Assembly: GCF_001748225.1 (NCBI RefSeq)
Contig: NZ_BDFE01000016.1
Location: 124,001-188,000 of the forward strand
Source: Desulfoplanes formicivorans
Lineage (GTDB): Bacteria > Desulfobacterota > Desulfovibrionia > Desulfovibrionales > Desulfomicrobiaceae
Length of the DNA: 64,000 nucleotides
Reading direction: 5' to 3'
This document shows, piece by piece, positions 9,701 to 18,276 of this stretch. The number at the start of each line of letters is the position of its first letter. The first letter of the stretch is position 1. The position numbers and the translations under genes are program-made. The notes beneath the pieces were generated by a model, which saw only the letters and a list, made by a program, of their open reading frames with translations, did no database searches and was not told where the DNA came from.

Positions 9701-12700
9701 GGCTCCCTCATCAGGCGGAAAAGAATCCGCATCCTGGGGGTCATACCCGTACAGTTTTTCATACCCGTCCAGAAATCCATCCCCATCCGAGTCCGGGTCA
9801 ACGAGATTGACCAATCCGTCATCATCCGGATCAAGGTTCCAGGCATCCCCCCAGAAATCCCGTTCCTCGCCGTCAACAATGCCGTCGCCATCGGTATCGG
9901 GATTGGTGGCGTTGGTGCCGTAGATGGAGGTTTCGTCGTCGTTACGCAGGCCATCATGGTCCACGTCCTCATCGACCATGTACCGGGGCAGGACCATGTA
10001 CCCCACCTGCTCTCCCACATGATCCATTTCCGTGTCCAAGGACTGTTCTTCTTCAACCTTGATCTCCACGGTGCCGGACGTTTTGTTGCGATATCGAAGC
10101 GTAGCCGGGTTGTCGCCGTTAAAGGTCTGCATGGTAGCCAAAAATACCGGTGGCAGGGTAAAAGACTGGTCAAAGGTCATGACCTGAAAAGAGTGAGTCA
10201 CCTCCAAAGGATGTTTGAGCACGCTGAAAGCCGTACCATCCACGGTACCAGAAAATTCCTCCCAGGCGATATAGGCTACCCGTTCACCGGCATGATCCTG
10301 ATCCTCGGCCTCTTCTTCCTGGATCAGATAGTCAAAACCGGTTTTGGTCACACTTCCCACTCGTCCCACGGCTGGCGTGGCATCATTTTCCGTTATGATC
10401 GAGGAAAACACCACGGGAACGGAGTTGAATTGCTGATTAAACGCAAAACGAAGCAAACCGCTGCCATAGGTATCAATCATGCCGCCGCAAACCCGTGTTC
10501 CATCGGCCAAGGTGTATTTGCCCTGTTCCATGACAAAAAAGCCCACATCCTCCAAGGCGTGGGCACCGTCTTCATATGCCCACTCCCTGATGGCCATTTC
10601 ACACCCCGTGGCATTGACATTGCGGATTCTGACCACGCCGGGATCGTTTTCCGCAAAACTCAAGGGGCCGGCAATCACAACGGGCTGCACAAATGTACGC
10701 CCGAATTCCACCCGCTGCCACGTGGTCCCCAGCTGGACCTCTCCCATGGCAACAATGAGATCCAGCTGGTTGGGAGAGCTGGAATTGGCATCCCCGGGGT
10801 CATAACCGTTTTCGATTTCATAACCGTCCAGATCTCCATCTCCATCAGAATCCGGATCAAGAAGGTTGATTATCCCGTCATCATCTGCATCCTGGTCCCA
10901 TAATGTTCCCCAATACTCCAGCTCTTCACCGTCAAGCAGGCCGTCATTGTCAGAGTCCGGATACTCGGGGTTCGTCCCGTATATTACTTCCTGCACATTG
11001 GAGATGCCGTCTCCGTCACTGTCCACATCCTGGGGATCCGTGGAAAAGGCAAAATAGCCCACCGACTCCTTGCCGGGATGATCGGTTTCTTCATTGGCGG
11101 ACTGCTCCTCATCAATAAGCACCTCCATACCCGTCGTCGTTATGGAGGCAGCCCGCACATTGCACGGATCGGTCCCGAGCATGGTCTGCATATGGGCCAC
11201 GCACCCGGGTTGGGCGGCAAACGTCGTGGCAAAAGGAACCGAACTCAGCGCATCGGTAATGACCGTGTCCGTCCTTCCCACTTCAAAAGCCGTGTTGCCC
11301 ACGATGCCCGAAGACATCTCCCAGGCAATGTATGAGATAGTTTCCTGGGCATGGGTCTGATCGCTCTGCTCTTCTTCCTGCAAACCGTACTCGAACCCGT
11401 AGGCGGTAATGTCGGCAATCCGCCCCACAACGGCCTCACTCTCATTGACACTGTTGATGGTGGTGAACACCACGGGAACCTTGCTGAAAACCTGATTGTA
11501 ATCGATCTGCTGTCTGGCTCCCGAGGCAAGGGTGACAAATCTGTCCGCACATATGCGTACCCCTCCGTCCAGGGTGTACTTGCCCCGTTCCATGACCAGA
11601 TAGGACACGGTTTCCGCTGCATGCAGATTGTCCTGATACCCCCATTCCTGGACCATAATTTCAAATCCGGTACTTTCCACATTGCGGATGCGAAGGGTTG
11701 CCGGCTCATCCTCGGCAAGGCTCAAGGGCCCGGCCACAAGCACAGGGTCGTTGAATTCCTGTTTGAAATCCACCCGCTGCCATTCACCGGTCACGGTGAT
11801 CCGGCCGGCTTCAAAAACAGGCAGAACCGTGCCTTGGGAAACAGATGCCGGATCCAGGGGATCATACCCGTTATTGATCTCGTACCCATCCGTGTCGCCA
11901 TCATTGTCCGAATCCGGATCAAGAAGCTGGATGAGACCATCATGGTCATTGTCCTCATTCCATAAATCGCCCCAATAGGCGACTTCGTCCCCATCATCCA
12001 TACCGTCATCGTCCGTATCCATACGCGAAGGATCGGTTCCGTACACATTTCTCTCATCCGAATCCGAAATGCCGTCCCGATCGGCATCCACTCCGGATTT
12101 TTTGGAAAAAAGGGCTATATAGCCCAGATCCTCGGCCTTGTGACTGACCTCGGCATCAAGGGAACGCTCTTCCTGTGCATACAGGGAAATGGCTGATGCA
12201 CTTCGCTGATCCCATCTTAAAGTACAGGGATCTGATCCCGCAAAACTCTGCAGCGTACCAACCAAGACCGGTGTACCGTCAAAAGGCGTTACAAAATTCA
12301 GGGAAGACGGGATATGGGTAATGGCTGCATCCACACGGCGCACTTCATAAGAAATATCGTGCAATGTACCGTTGGAAGGTTCCCAGGCGATATAGGCAAT
12401 CCGTTCAACATCATGCACCTGATCATGACCTTCCTGCTCCTGCATCTTGCAGGTAAATCCCCAGTTGTGGACGTCTTCTATGCGCAACGAAACGCCCTGG
12501 CCATCATGGGTGGAACTCACACTGGCCATAACAACAGGCGTCACGGCAAAGGTGTAGGCAAAAAGGACCTCGTCAAAATCAACACATTGATCCGTATCCA
12601 CATATCCGGCACTGATCATGGTTCCATCGTGCAGGGAATAGGTTCCCTTTTCCATGACCATATACCCTACCTGCTCAGGACCGTGATCGTCGGCCAGATA

Positions 12701-13618
12701 ATCCCAGGCCTGAACGCGGATTTCACATCCCGTTGCATTGACGTTTCGAATGCGGACAACAGCCGGGTCCGCATCGCTGGTCCCCATGGGGCTGACCACC
12801 ACAACGGGGTCAACATACGTGCGCTCAAAATGAAGGCGTTTCCACTCATAATCGGCAGCAAATTCGCCCGCCTCCAGAGGAGGAAGATTCGACTGATCAA
12901 GGACATCCTTGAGAGGCCAATACCAGGTGTCGGCTATTTTCTGATACCCGGCTTCCGATGGATGCCGCATGTCGTAAAAATAGGGATATTCCGCATCATA
13001 ATTCAGCACATGCTCCATGTTCACCAGAGCCAGGTTACTGCCTGCATCAATGCGTGACTGAATCATCTCGGCCAGTAAGTCATTGAACTGTGAGGTGTAG
13101 GTCCTGTAGGGTTCTGCTCCATCCTCATCCACCAGGTTGATGATCTGGGCCACGAGCACCATGACCTGAGAATGATAGCGCTCGATTTCATCCAGAATGT
13201 TTTCCACTTCCGAGACAATATCTTCCGGGGATTGATGTGCGGTAATGTCATTGGTTCCCACATGCAAAAGAACAATATCCGCAGGATTGCTTTGCAGCCA
13301 ATCATAGATATTGTCGGCCAGTTCATCGGCCGTCCGACCCCCATAGGATTCATGATCAGGATCTTCAAACCGCCCGTCCTGTTGCAGCCCCACAAAATCG
13401 ATATCATAACCTTCCTGACGCAAGGCTTCATACAGGGGGCGTCTGTAACCGTTGTAGAACATGCCATCACTGTCCGACTCACCGTATCCCCGTGTAATGG
13501 AGTCGCCAAGGGGCATGATGCTATACGCAGGTGAGTAAAAGGCCATGGCTCTGAAAATACAAACAAATTGCAATAAACAGAACAGACTCACCATTTTTAC
13601 GGAGCACAATCGATTCAT
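6791..13618 (-). CDS. giant secreted protein: SGNH hydrolase plus 18 lectin-like units with calcium-binding linkers
   Basis: The protein has 2,275 residues. A signal peptide (about 1-27) precedes an SGNH/GDSL hydrolase domain (about 33-245): GDSI with Ser40, a block-II glycine near 94, GTND with Asn123 and DxxH ending at His219. Six repeats of roughly 330-340 residues follow. Each has three units of about 75 residues of the form PVVxxxxxx...RxRNVxxTGFxxxxxExxxxDxxHxxExVxYIxxE, resembling H-type lectin or adhesin beta-sandwiches. Five linkers between repeats carry DxDxDG-type acidic loops like thrombospondin type 3 calcium sites. The chain ends within the last lectin-like unit, with no sorting signal. 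ATG 13618 is preceded by GGAGGG at good spacing. A role as a calcium-stabilised carbohydrate esterase or adhesin is inferred; the substrate is unknown. Confidence 0.88.
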   Translation of the reverse strand: MNRLCSVKMVSLFCLLQFVCIFRAMAFYSPAYSIMPLGDSITRGYGESDSDGMFYNGYRRPLYEALRQEGYDIDFVGLQQDGRFEDPDHESYGGRTADELADNIYDWLQSNPADIVLLHVGTNDITAHQSPEDIVSEVENILDEIERYHSQVMVLVAQIINLVDEDGAEPYRTYTSQFNDLLAEMIQSRIDAGSNLALVNMEHVLNYDAEYPYFYDMRHPSEAGYQKIADTWYWPLKDVLDQSNLPPLEAGEFAADYEWKRLHFERTYVDPVVVVSPMGTSDADPAVVRIRNVNATGCEIRVQAWDYLADDHGPEQVGYMVMEKGTYSLHDGTMISAGYVDTDQCVDFDEVLFAYTFAVTPVVMASVSSTHDGQGVSLRIEDVHNWGFTCKMQEQEGHDQVHDVERIAYIAWEPSNGTLHDISYEVRRVDAAITHIPSSLNFVTPFDGTPVLVGTLQSFAGSDPCTLRWDQRSASAISLYAQEERSLDAEVSHKAEDLGYIALFSKKSGVDADRDGISDSDERNVYGTDPSRMDTDDDGMDDGDEVAYWGDLWNEDNDHDGLIQLLDPDSDNDGDTDGYEINNGYDPLDPASVSQGTVLPVFEAGRITVTGEWQRVDFKQEFNDPVLVAGPLSLAEDEPATLRIRNVESTGFEIMVQEWGYQDNLHAAETVSYLVMERGKYTLDGGVRICADRFVTLASGARQQIDYNQVFSKVPVVFTTINSVNESEAVVGRIADITAYGFEYGLQEEEQSDQTHAQETISYIAWEMSSGIVGNTAFEVGRTDTVITDALSSVPFATTFAAQPGCVAHMQTMLGTDPCNVRAASITTTGMEVLIDEEQSANEETDHPGKESVGYFAFSTDPQDVDSDGDGISNVQEVIYGTNPEYPDSDNDGLLDGEELEYWGTLWDQDADDDGIINLLDPDSDGDGDLDGYEIENGYDPGDANSSSPNQLDLIVAMGEVQLGTTWQRVEFGRTFVQPVVIAGPLSFAENDPGVVRIRNVNATGCEMAIREWAYEDGAHALEDVGFFVMEQGKYTLADGTRVCGGMIDTYGSGLLRFAFNQQFNSVPVVFSSIITENDATPAVGRVGSVTKTGFDYLIQEEEAEDQDHAGERVAYIAWEEFSGTVDGTAFSVLKHPLEVTHSFQVMTFDQSFTLPPVFLATMQTFNGDNPATLRYRNKTSGTVEIKVEEEQSLDTEMDHVGEQVGYMVLPRYMVDEDVDHDGLRNDDETSIYGTNATNPDTDGDGIVDGEERDFWGDAWNLDPDDDGLVNLVDPDSDGDGFLDGYEKLYGYDPQDADSFPPDEGAIVFAFGETTVDSTWKRVTFPKTFRDPVVVAGPMSLQDEAPATVSIRQVNGTGFDVRIKEWMYEDDVHGSETLTYMVMEHGDYVLDDGTRVSAGYEDIQGGESFWVGFGNSCSVVPVVMASVVTEREANPVVGRISGITPQGFTYLLQEEEQSTRIHGAETVAYIAWEPFSGIVGNMAVNVARTGKIMDHGLREATFTRTFAGIPAVVADMQTMQGVNPCNLRYGTKDTGTITLMVKEEQSLDDEMEHVVREEVGFIACSDNPDDVDLDRDGLDNDRETNVLGTRPDDDDTDEDGLPDGEELAYWGDRWDDDIDEDGVINLLDPDADNDGDHDGYELLMGTDPADPLSVSPSSTDVLFEVGEITVGDDWTHVEFTAGFTDPVFVAGPLGSANQAPALVRVRNLNATGCDVRIQTWDYQTQEHGVEQLGYVVMESGKYELADGTRLCAENIDVHDGPGQFFVFNQVFQEVPQVFASIVSHNDAAAVVGRIEQVSQEGFTYLLQEEEAGDQQHASETVSYIAWESFAGMLNGFRFDVGLSDVLLTHEMQECSLGDGFVSPPVLLANMQGIVGPNTANVRHDSKGAASVGLAVVEEQSLDEELDHYGERIAYLACTHASLQVDQDDDGLSNTQETEVYGTDPQDPDSDNDHLNDADELAYWDDAWNEDEDGDGLINLLDPDADNDGDLDGLEIRDGYDPADDNSTEPSMTSMVFETGVLDMDGSWIHVDFKRTYTSPVVVVGPLGHDDPEPATIRVRNVTSTGCDMGIRKWAYQSADHGRESVSYMVMEQGTYVLQDGTMVQAGMAEVSQSSDVGTEVWFPQMSTQAPVVMAALNTDNDSAPCVIRLSGISQQGFTCTLQEEEAADQIHGNESVGYIAWEPSSGVVNRKQFLVGRTGTVVTSSGYGLSWSHAFASSPDFLAIMQSFNGDNPSNVRRDQLTGTRAAIHIDEETSLDSEVVHYNEDVGYMIFGDD

Positions 13619-13621
13619 CAA

Positions 13622-13809
13622 CCCTCCAGGTGCATGCGGAATCGTTTTTCATGAAAACAGGTAGCGACATACGTATCCGTACATTCGCAGGAACCAAAAA
13701 TGTCCTGTTTCCTGGTAGACAAGGAATATCCGAAGACCTGCTTGCATTTTTGTCTCCAAAATCAACATATTTTTTTGTTTGTTTTTCAAACTAATTGCGC
13801 AACCCATAC
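13622..13809. other. upstream region of the large repeat protein gene
   Basis: This holds the leader of the minus-strand gene starting at 13618. No convincing sigma-70 or sigma-54 promoter could be picked out. A 32-codon minus-strand open frame (13649-13747) has a GGAGA ribosome-binding-like sequence 4-5 bases before its ATG; it could be a leader peptide or chance. Confidence 0.3.
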
Positions 13810-13841
13810 AAAAAAGCCCGGGAACATTCCCGGGCTTTTTT
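13810..13841 (-). terminator. strong symmetric terminator (AAAAAA-stem-TTTTTT)
   Basis: A perfect GCCCGGGAA / TTCCCGGGC stem is flanked by runs of A and T, so it can act in both directions. It lies downstream of the minus-strand spoT gene and upstream of the large repeat protein gene, separating the two units. Confidence 0.8.
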
Positions 13842-13974
13842 GTCCATATAAACCAGAATAATGCGAATTTAGTAGACATGTTTGAGGTATTTTAGCCTAC
13901 AACCTGACTAGTGCATACTACAAGATTTTGCCAATTACGGATTATTTATGCTATTATAAATATCCCACAACAAC

Positions 13975-14008
13975 AAACCGCCTGCACGATACGTTGTACA
14001 GGCGGTTT
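13975..14008 (-). terminator. hairpin just after spoT
   Basis: AAACCGCCTG (13975-13984) pairs with CAGGCGGTTT (13999-14008), 30 bases after the spoT stop. On the minus strand the following bases are only moderately T-rich, so it may attenuate or protect the 3' end, with the stronger hairpin at 13810-13841 finishing termination. Confidence 0.55.
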
Positions 14009-14037
14009 GCAAAGGATCACAATACAATCCGTTTTTT

Positions 14038-16197
14038 CTAATCCGTTGTTCGGCGAATAACCTCCAACACCGGGGGAAGTTTTCTCAATTTATCAATAGT
14101 GTCATAAAGATGGGTGGTGTCACGTACCTGGACGGTCATAAGGATCTCTGTGTTGCCATCGATATCCGACCTGAAGTTTCCCGATTCAATATTCACGTCT
14201 TCCTCGGAAAGGCGTGTGGCCACGGTTGCCAGAACCCCCCGCTGGTTTTTGCACTTCATCTTGATCTTGACGGGCAAGCGCTGATGACCGGAATTTTCCC
14301 AGCTGACGTCAAGGAGTCGTTCATCCTCCATGTTGGCCACGTTGGGACAATCCTGGGTGTGAATGGTCACCCCCCTGCCCCGGCTGATATACCCGACAAT
14401 GGGATCTCCGGGAACAGGGTTGCAGCATTGGGCAAACCGTACCAGAACATCCTCGACCCCACGTACCCTGATGGAATCCGAAGCCAAACGTTTTTCTTCC
14501 CTGGATCGTACCGCTTCCAGTTCCCTGGCTTTTTCCGCTTCCTTTTCCGGCAGCATCTCTTCCTTGGGAAGAAGCTGATGCAGGAGCTGTTTGGGGGTAA
14601 TGCGGGCATAGCCAACAGCAGACAGAAGATCGTCAACCGTCTTGAGGGACATTTCCCGGGCAATGGGCTCGAGATCACCGTTCTTGAGGGCCTTGACAAA
14701 ATTGATACCCAGTTTGCGGCCCTCTTTTTCCAGGACCTCTTTGGCCAGGGAAATGGACCGGGCCCGTTCCTCGGTGCGCATCCAGTGCTTGATCCGGGTC
14801 CTGGCCTTGGCTGTTTTCACAAATTGCAGCCAGTCGCTGCTGGGATGACGACCTTGCGTGGTGATGATTTCAACGGTGTCCCCGTTGACCAGAGGCGTAT
14901 TCAAAGGAACCAGCCGTCCGTTGACCTTGGCTCCTGAACACTGGTTGCCCACTTCCGTGTGAATGGTGTAGGCAAAATCCACGGGCGTGGCGCCTTCGGG
15001 AAGTTCCCTGACCTGGCCCTGGGGGGTGAACACGTAGACCTCGTCCTGGAAAAGATCGAACCTGAGGGACGACATGAACTCCCTGGGATTCTTGAGCTCT
15101 CCCTGCCAGTCCAGAATCTGCCGGAGCCAGGAAAACCGGTCCGCATCCTTTTCCTTGATCCTCGAACCTTCCTTGTAGATCCAGTGAGCCGCAACACCAT
15201 ATTCGGCGAGCTTGTGCATCTCTTCGGTCCGGATCTGGATCTCGATCCGTTCCCCTTCGGGACCAATGACCGTGGTATGCAGACTCTGATACATATTCGC
15301 CTTGGGCATGGAGATGTAATCCTTGAATCTCCCGGGCACGGGTTTCCACAGGGAATGGACCAGCCCCAGAACCGTATAGCAATCCTTGACCGTCTTGACC
15401 TTGGCCCTGAAGGCAATCAGGTCGTAGATCTGGTCAAAGGTCAGTTTCTGGGTCTTCATCTTGTGGTAAATGCTGTAGGCATGCTTGATCCTTCCGGAAA
15501 CAGACCCCTCAACATTGTTATCCGCCAGCAACTTGCCAATGAGCGTGCACACATTGTCGATGTAGCCCTGACCGGCGACCTGATGTTGCTTGAGCCCCTC
15601 CTGAATCTGGTTGTAGATGTCCGGCTTTTGATACCGAAGACTCAAATCCTCGAGCTGGATCTTGAGAATATACAAACCAAGACGATTGGCCAGGGGGGCA
15701 TAGATATCCATGGTTTCCTGGGCAATGAGTCGCTGCTTGATGTCCTTTTGAAACTCCAGGGTCCGCATATTGTGCAGACGATCGGCAAGCTTGACCATGA
15801 TCACCCGGATATCATCGGCCATGGCCAGAATCATCTTGCGGATGTTCTCGGCCTGGGCCTCTTCCCGTGAATCAAACTTCATCTTGCTGATCTTGGTCAC
15901 GCCTTCCACGATCTTGGCCACATCCTCGCCAAACTGTTCCACGAGATCCTCGCGCGTTGCCACGGTATCCTCAATGGTATCATGCAAAAGCCCCGCGGAA
16001 ATGGTGGGAGCGTCCAGCTGCAGACCTGCCAGAATGTTGGCCACCTCCAGGGGATGGGACAGATAGGGCTCCCCGGACAAACGGATCTGGCCGGCATGGG
16101 CCGAGGCAGAAAAAATATACGCCTTCTGGATGAGGCCCTGCTCGGAAGGAGATAGATACAGGCCGACCTTGTCCAGGATTTCATTGATTCGAATCAT
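14038..16197 (-). CDS. spoT: bifunctional (p)ppGpp synthetase/hydrolase
   Basis: This long RelA/SpoT homologue makes and degrades (p)ppGpp in the stringent response. Its 719 residues match the family. In order it has an HD hydrolase domain with HD at 72-73 and ED at 76-77 (LLHDTIED), a synthetase domain with SGRIKHAYSIYHK and EIQIRTEEMH, a TGS domain (VYVFTPQG) and a C-terminal ACT domain (ending near IRRTTD). All catalytic motifs look intact, so both activities are expected. ATG 16197 was chosen because MIRINEILDKV matches the usual SpoT start; an upstream TTG at 16215 is less likely. No clear Shine-Dalgarno sequence is seen. A second, hydrolase-less homologue lies at 43861-45351. Confidence 0.95.
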   Translation of the reverse strand: MIRINEILDKVGLYLSPSEQGLIQKAYIFSASAHAGQIRLSGEPYLSHPLEVANILAGLQLDAPTISAGLLHDTIEDTVATREDLVEQFGEDVAKIVEGVTKISKMKFDSREEAQAENIRKMILAMADDIRVIMVKLADRLHNMRTLEFQKDIKQRLIAQETMDIYAPLANRLGLYILKIQLEDLSLRYQKPDIYNQIQEGLKQHQVAGQGYIDNVCTLIGKLLADNNVEGSVSGRIKHAYSIYHKMKTQKLTFDQIYDLIAFRAKVKTVKDCYTVLGLVHSLWKPVPGRFKDYISMPKANMYQSLHTTVIGPEGERIEIQIRTEEMHKLAEYGVAAHWIYKEGSRIKEKDADRFSWLRQILDWQGELKNPREFMSSLRFDLFQDEVYVFTPQGQVRELPEGATPVDFAYTIHTEVGNQCSGAKVNGRLVPLNTPLVNGDTVEIITTQGRHPSSDWLQFVKTAKARTRIKHWMRTEERARSISLAKEVLEKEGRKLGINFVKALKNGDLEPIAREMSLKTVDDLLSAVGYARITPKQLLHQLLPKEEMLPEKEAEKARELEAVRSREEKRLASDSIRVRGVEDVLVRFAQCCNPVPGDPIVGYISRGRGVTIHTQDCPNVANMEDERLLDVSWENSGHQRLPVKIKMKCKNQRGVLATVATRLSEEDVNIESGNFRSDIDGNTEILMTVQVRDTTHLYDTIDKLRKLPPVLEVIRRTTD

Positions 16198-16280
16198 TGT
16201 ACTAGGGGTTTGCAAAAAGTTGATGGTAAAAAAAGGATGCTATTCCCAAATGTTCGCGGGTGCAATCATTTATGGAACCC

Positions 16281-17933
16281 TTACCGTGTCAGCTGCAGGG
16301 TCTTGGGGATCCACCAGTCATTGAAGTTGTACGTGATTCCTGCCGGCGCCGGCTCTATGCCCCTGAACCGTTTCTGGACAATGGGCAGGGACATGGGGAC
16401 GTAGAGAAAACAATACGGTTGATCACGATGCAGGATTTCCTGGATGCGATCGTACACGGGCTTGCGCTCCCTGGGGTCCATGAGCCTTCGCCCCTTATCC
16501 AAAAGCGCATCCAGTTCCTTGTTCTTGTACCCCACGAAATTGAGACCTCCGGGCACGGCCTTGGATGAATGCCACACATTGTAGATATCCGGATCCTGGA
16601 GGATGTTCCACCCGAGAATCAGGGCATCAAACCGCCCCTTGTCCACAAATTCCTTGATGAACGTGGCCCACTCCACGGTTCGGATCCTGACGTCGATACC
16701 GATCTGCTTGAGCCGATACTGGATGATGGTGGCGGCTTTGATGCGCAGGTTGTTGCCCTGATTGGTAAGAATCGTGAATCTGAAAGCGTGACCGTCCTTG
16801 TCCAGCCAGCCATCCCCATCCCGATCCTTCCACCCTGCCTGGGCCAGAAGCGCTCTGGCCCTTTCGGGATCATGGACATAATCCCTGATGGATGTATTGT
16901 AGACCCATGTGCCGGGTTTGTAGGGTCCGATAGTGGACTGCCCCTGACCAAGAAGCACTCCCTTGACAATTTCCTCCTTGTCAATGGCATGGGCAATGGC
17001 CCGTCGAACCCTTACATCGGCAAACAGGGGCCGTTGCAGATTGTACCCCAGATAGGCGTAACTGAACGAAAGGTAGGTGTACTTGGCAAATCCCTGCTCC
17101 CAAAGGGGACCTTTGGTCTGGTAAAGATACTGCTGGGGCGACAGGTTCATCATGTCCAGGTTCCCGGACTTGAGTTCCATGAACATGGTGGTCGTATCCG
17201 GAATGAAACGGTACACCACCGTGTCAATATTCGGCCTGCCCTCAAAATAATCCTCATTGGCTTCCAGCACGATCCGTCTGCCGGGTTCCCACTCCTTGAG
17301 CCTGTAGGGCCCTGCGCCCATGGGGTTTCTGCTATAGGGTGTATCAAGAAGGTTCTCCTTTTCCAGCACGTGCTTGGGCAGGATAAGGGACGCCCAGGTG
17401 AGCAATGCCCGGGCAAAGGGCCTGTCATAAGTGACCTCAAAGGTATACTTGTCAATAAGGTTAAAGGACTTGATGGCCTTGAAATTTTCCGCATAGGCCG
17501 TTGGGGTCTCGGGATCGATCATCAGCTTGTAGGTGAATTCCACATCTTCTGTTGTCAGGGGCTGCCCGTCAAACCAACGAATATCATCGCGAAGGGTGAA
17601 CCTGAGCCGTTGACCACCATCCAGGACCTCGTAGGATCTGGCAGCCCAGGGCTCAAGCTCAATGTTCTTGTTGTAGCGCAACAAGGCCACATACAGATAT
17701 TCGGCCAGTTCATGGGAGGCACCATCCGAGGCCAAGGGAGGGATGAGATTGCTGGGTTCGCCAATGGAACCGAGAACAATCCGCCCGCCAGGAACAGCCT
17801 GTTCGTCAGCAATTTCATCCATTGCCATTGCAACATGCTGACCATGGGAAATCGAGGGAGGACTTTCAAAGGAATCACATCCCATCAACAGACAAACAAT
17901 AATCACTGGCCAAACAAGACATATATCTCTCAT
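16281..17933 (-). CDS. peptide-type ABC transporter substrate-binding lipoprotein (SBP family 5)
   Basis: The protein resembles DppA/OppA/AppA: a lipoprotein signal with lipobox LLMGC (Cys19), then the family-5 core with LAEYLYVALLRYN, FTLRDDIRWFDGQPLTTEDVEFTYKL and the conserved AIDKEEIVKGVLLGQG. It would be anchored in the periplasm and bind peptides or similar ligands for an ABC importer. No permease or ATPase genes are adjacent, so the transporter is encoded elsewhere or the protein acts alone. ATG 17933 is preferred because AAGGG lies 7 bases upstream; ATG 17960 would add nine residues with more positive charges. It sits 83 bases upstream of spoT on the same strand, so the two might be co-transcribed. 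Confidence 0.88.
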   Translation of the reverse strand: MRDICLVWPVIIVCLLMGCDSFESPPSISHGQHVAMAMDEIADEQAVPGGRIVLGSIGEPSNLIPPLASDGASHELAEYLYVALLRYNKNIELEPWAARSYEVLDGGQRLRFTLRDDIRWFDGQPLTTEDVEFTYKLMIDPETPTAYAENFKAIKSFNLIDKYTFEVTYDRPFARALLTWASLILPKHVLEKENLLDTPYSRNPMGAGPYRLKEWEPGRRIVLEANEDYFEGRPNIDTVVYRFIPDTTTMFMELKSGNLDMMNLSPQQYLYQTKGPLWEQGFAKYTYLSFSYAYLGYNLQRPLFADVRVRRAIAHAIDKEEIVKGVLLGQGQSTIGPYKPGTWVYNTSIRDYVHDPERARALLAQAGWKDRDGDGWLDKDGHAFRFTILTNQGNNLRIKAATIIQYRLKQIGIDVRIRTVEWATFIKEFVDKGRFDALILGWNILQDPDIYNVWHSSKAVPGGLNFVGYKNKELDALLDKGRRLMDPRERKPVYDRIQEILHRDQPYCFLYVPMSLPIVQKRFRGIEPAPAGITYNFNDWWIPKTLQLTR

Positions 17934-18276
17934 CGCGATACCCTTGATATCTCTTTTCATTTCTTGTTCTGCTGGCAAACATCGCCACAGGCTGCATAAT
18001 TTTCACGAAGTGCTTGAAAAAAATTCCGACTTTGATTAAATGGATGAATCGTTTGTTGCTCGCTAAAGATTTGTATGACAATTTAAGGGTAACATTTCCC
18101 GTGAATGTATGACATCGTGGGATCAAATCCTTTTGCAAGAATACCCGGGACAAAAAAACCGACGCTTGAGGTCCCATGTGGCGCGCTGGTGAATGCCCAT
18201 GACAATCCCCCCAGGCGATCTGCACGCAAAAAATTGTAAATTCTCATAGATAGAGTTTCAAGGAGAGAATAATTTC

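Noticed and set aside
8171-10903. A 910-codon open frame on the plus strand inside the large repeat protein gene
   Set aside because: It lies fully opposite the 2,275-residue gene, whose repeats, domains and ribosome binding site are clear. The long frame follows from the biased codon use of the acidic repeats on the other strand; its own product has no domain.
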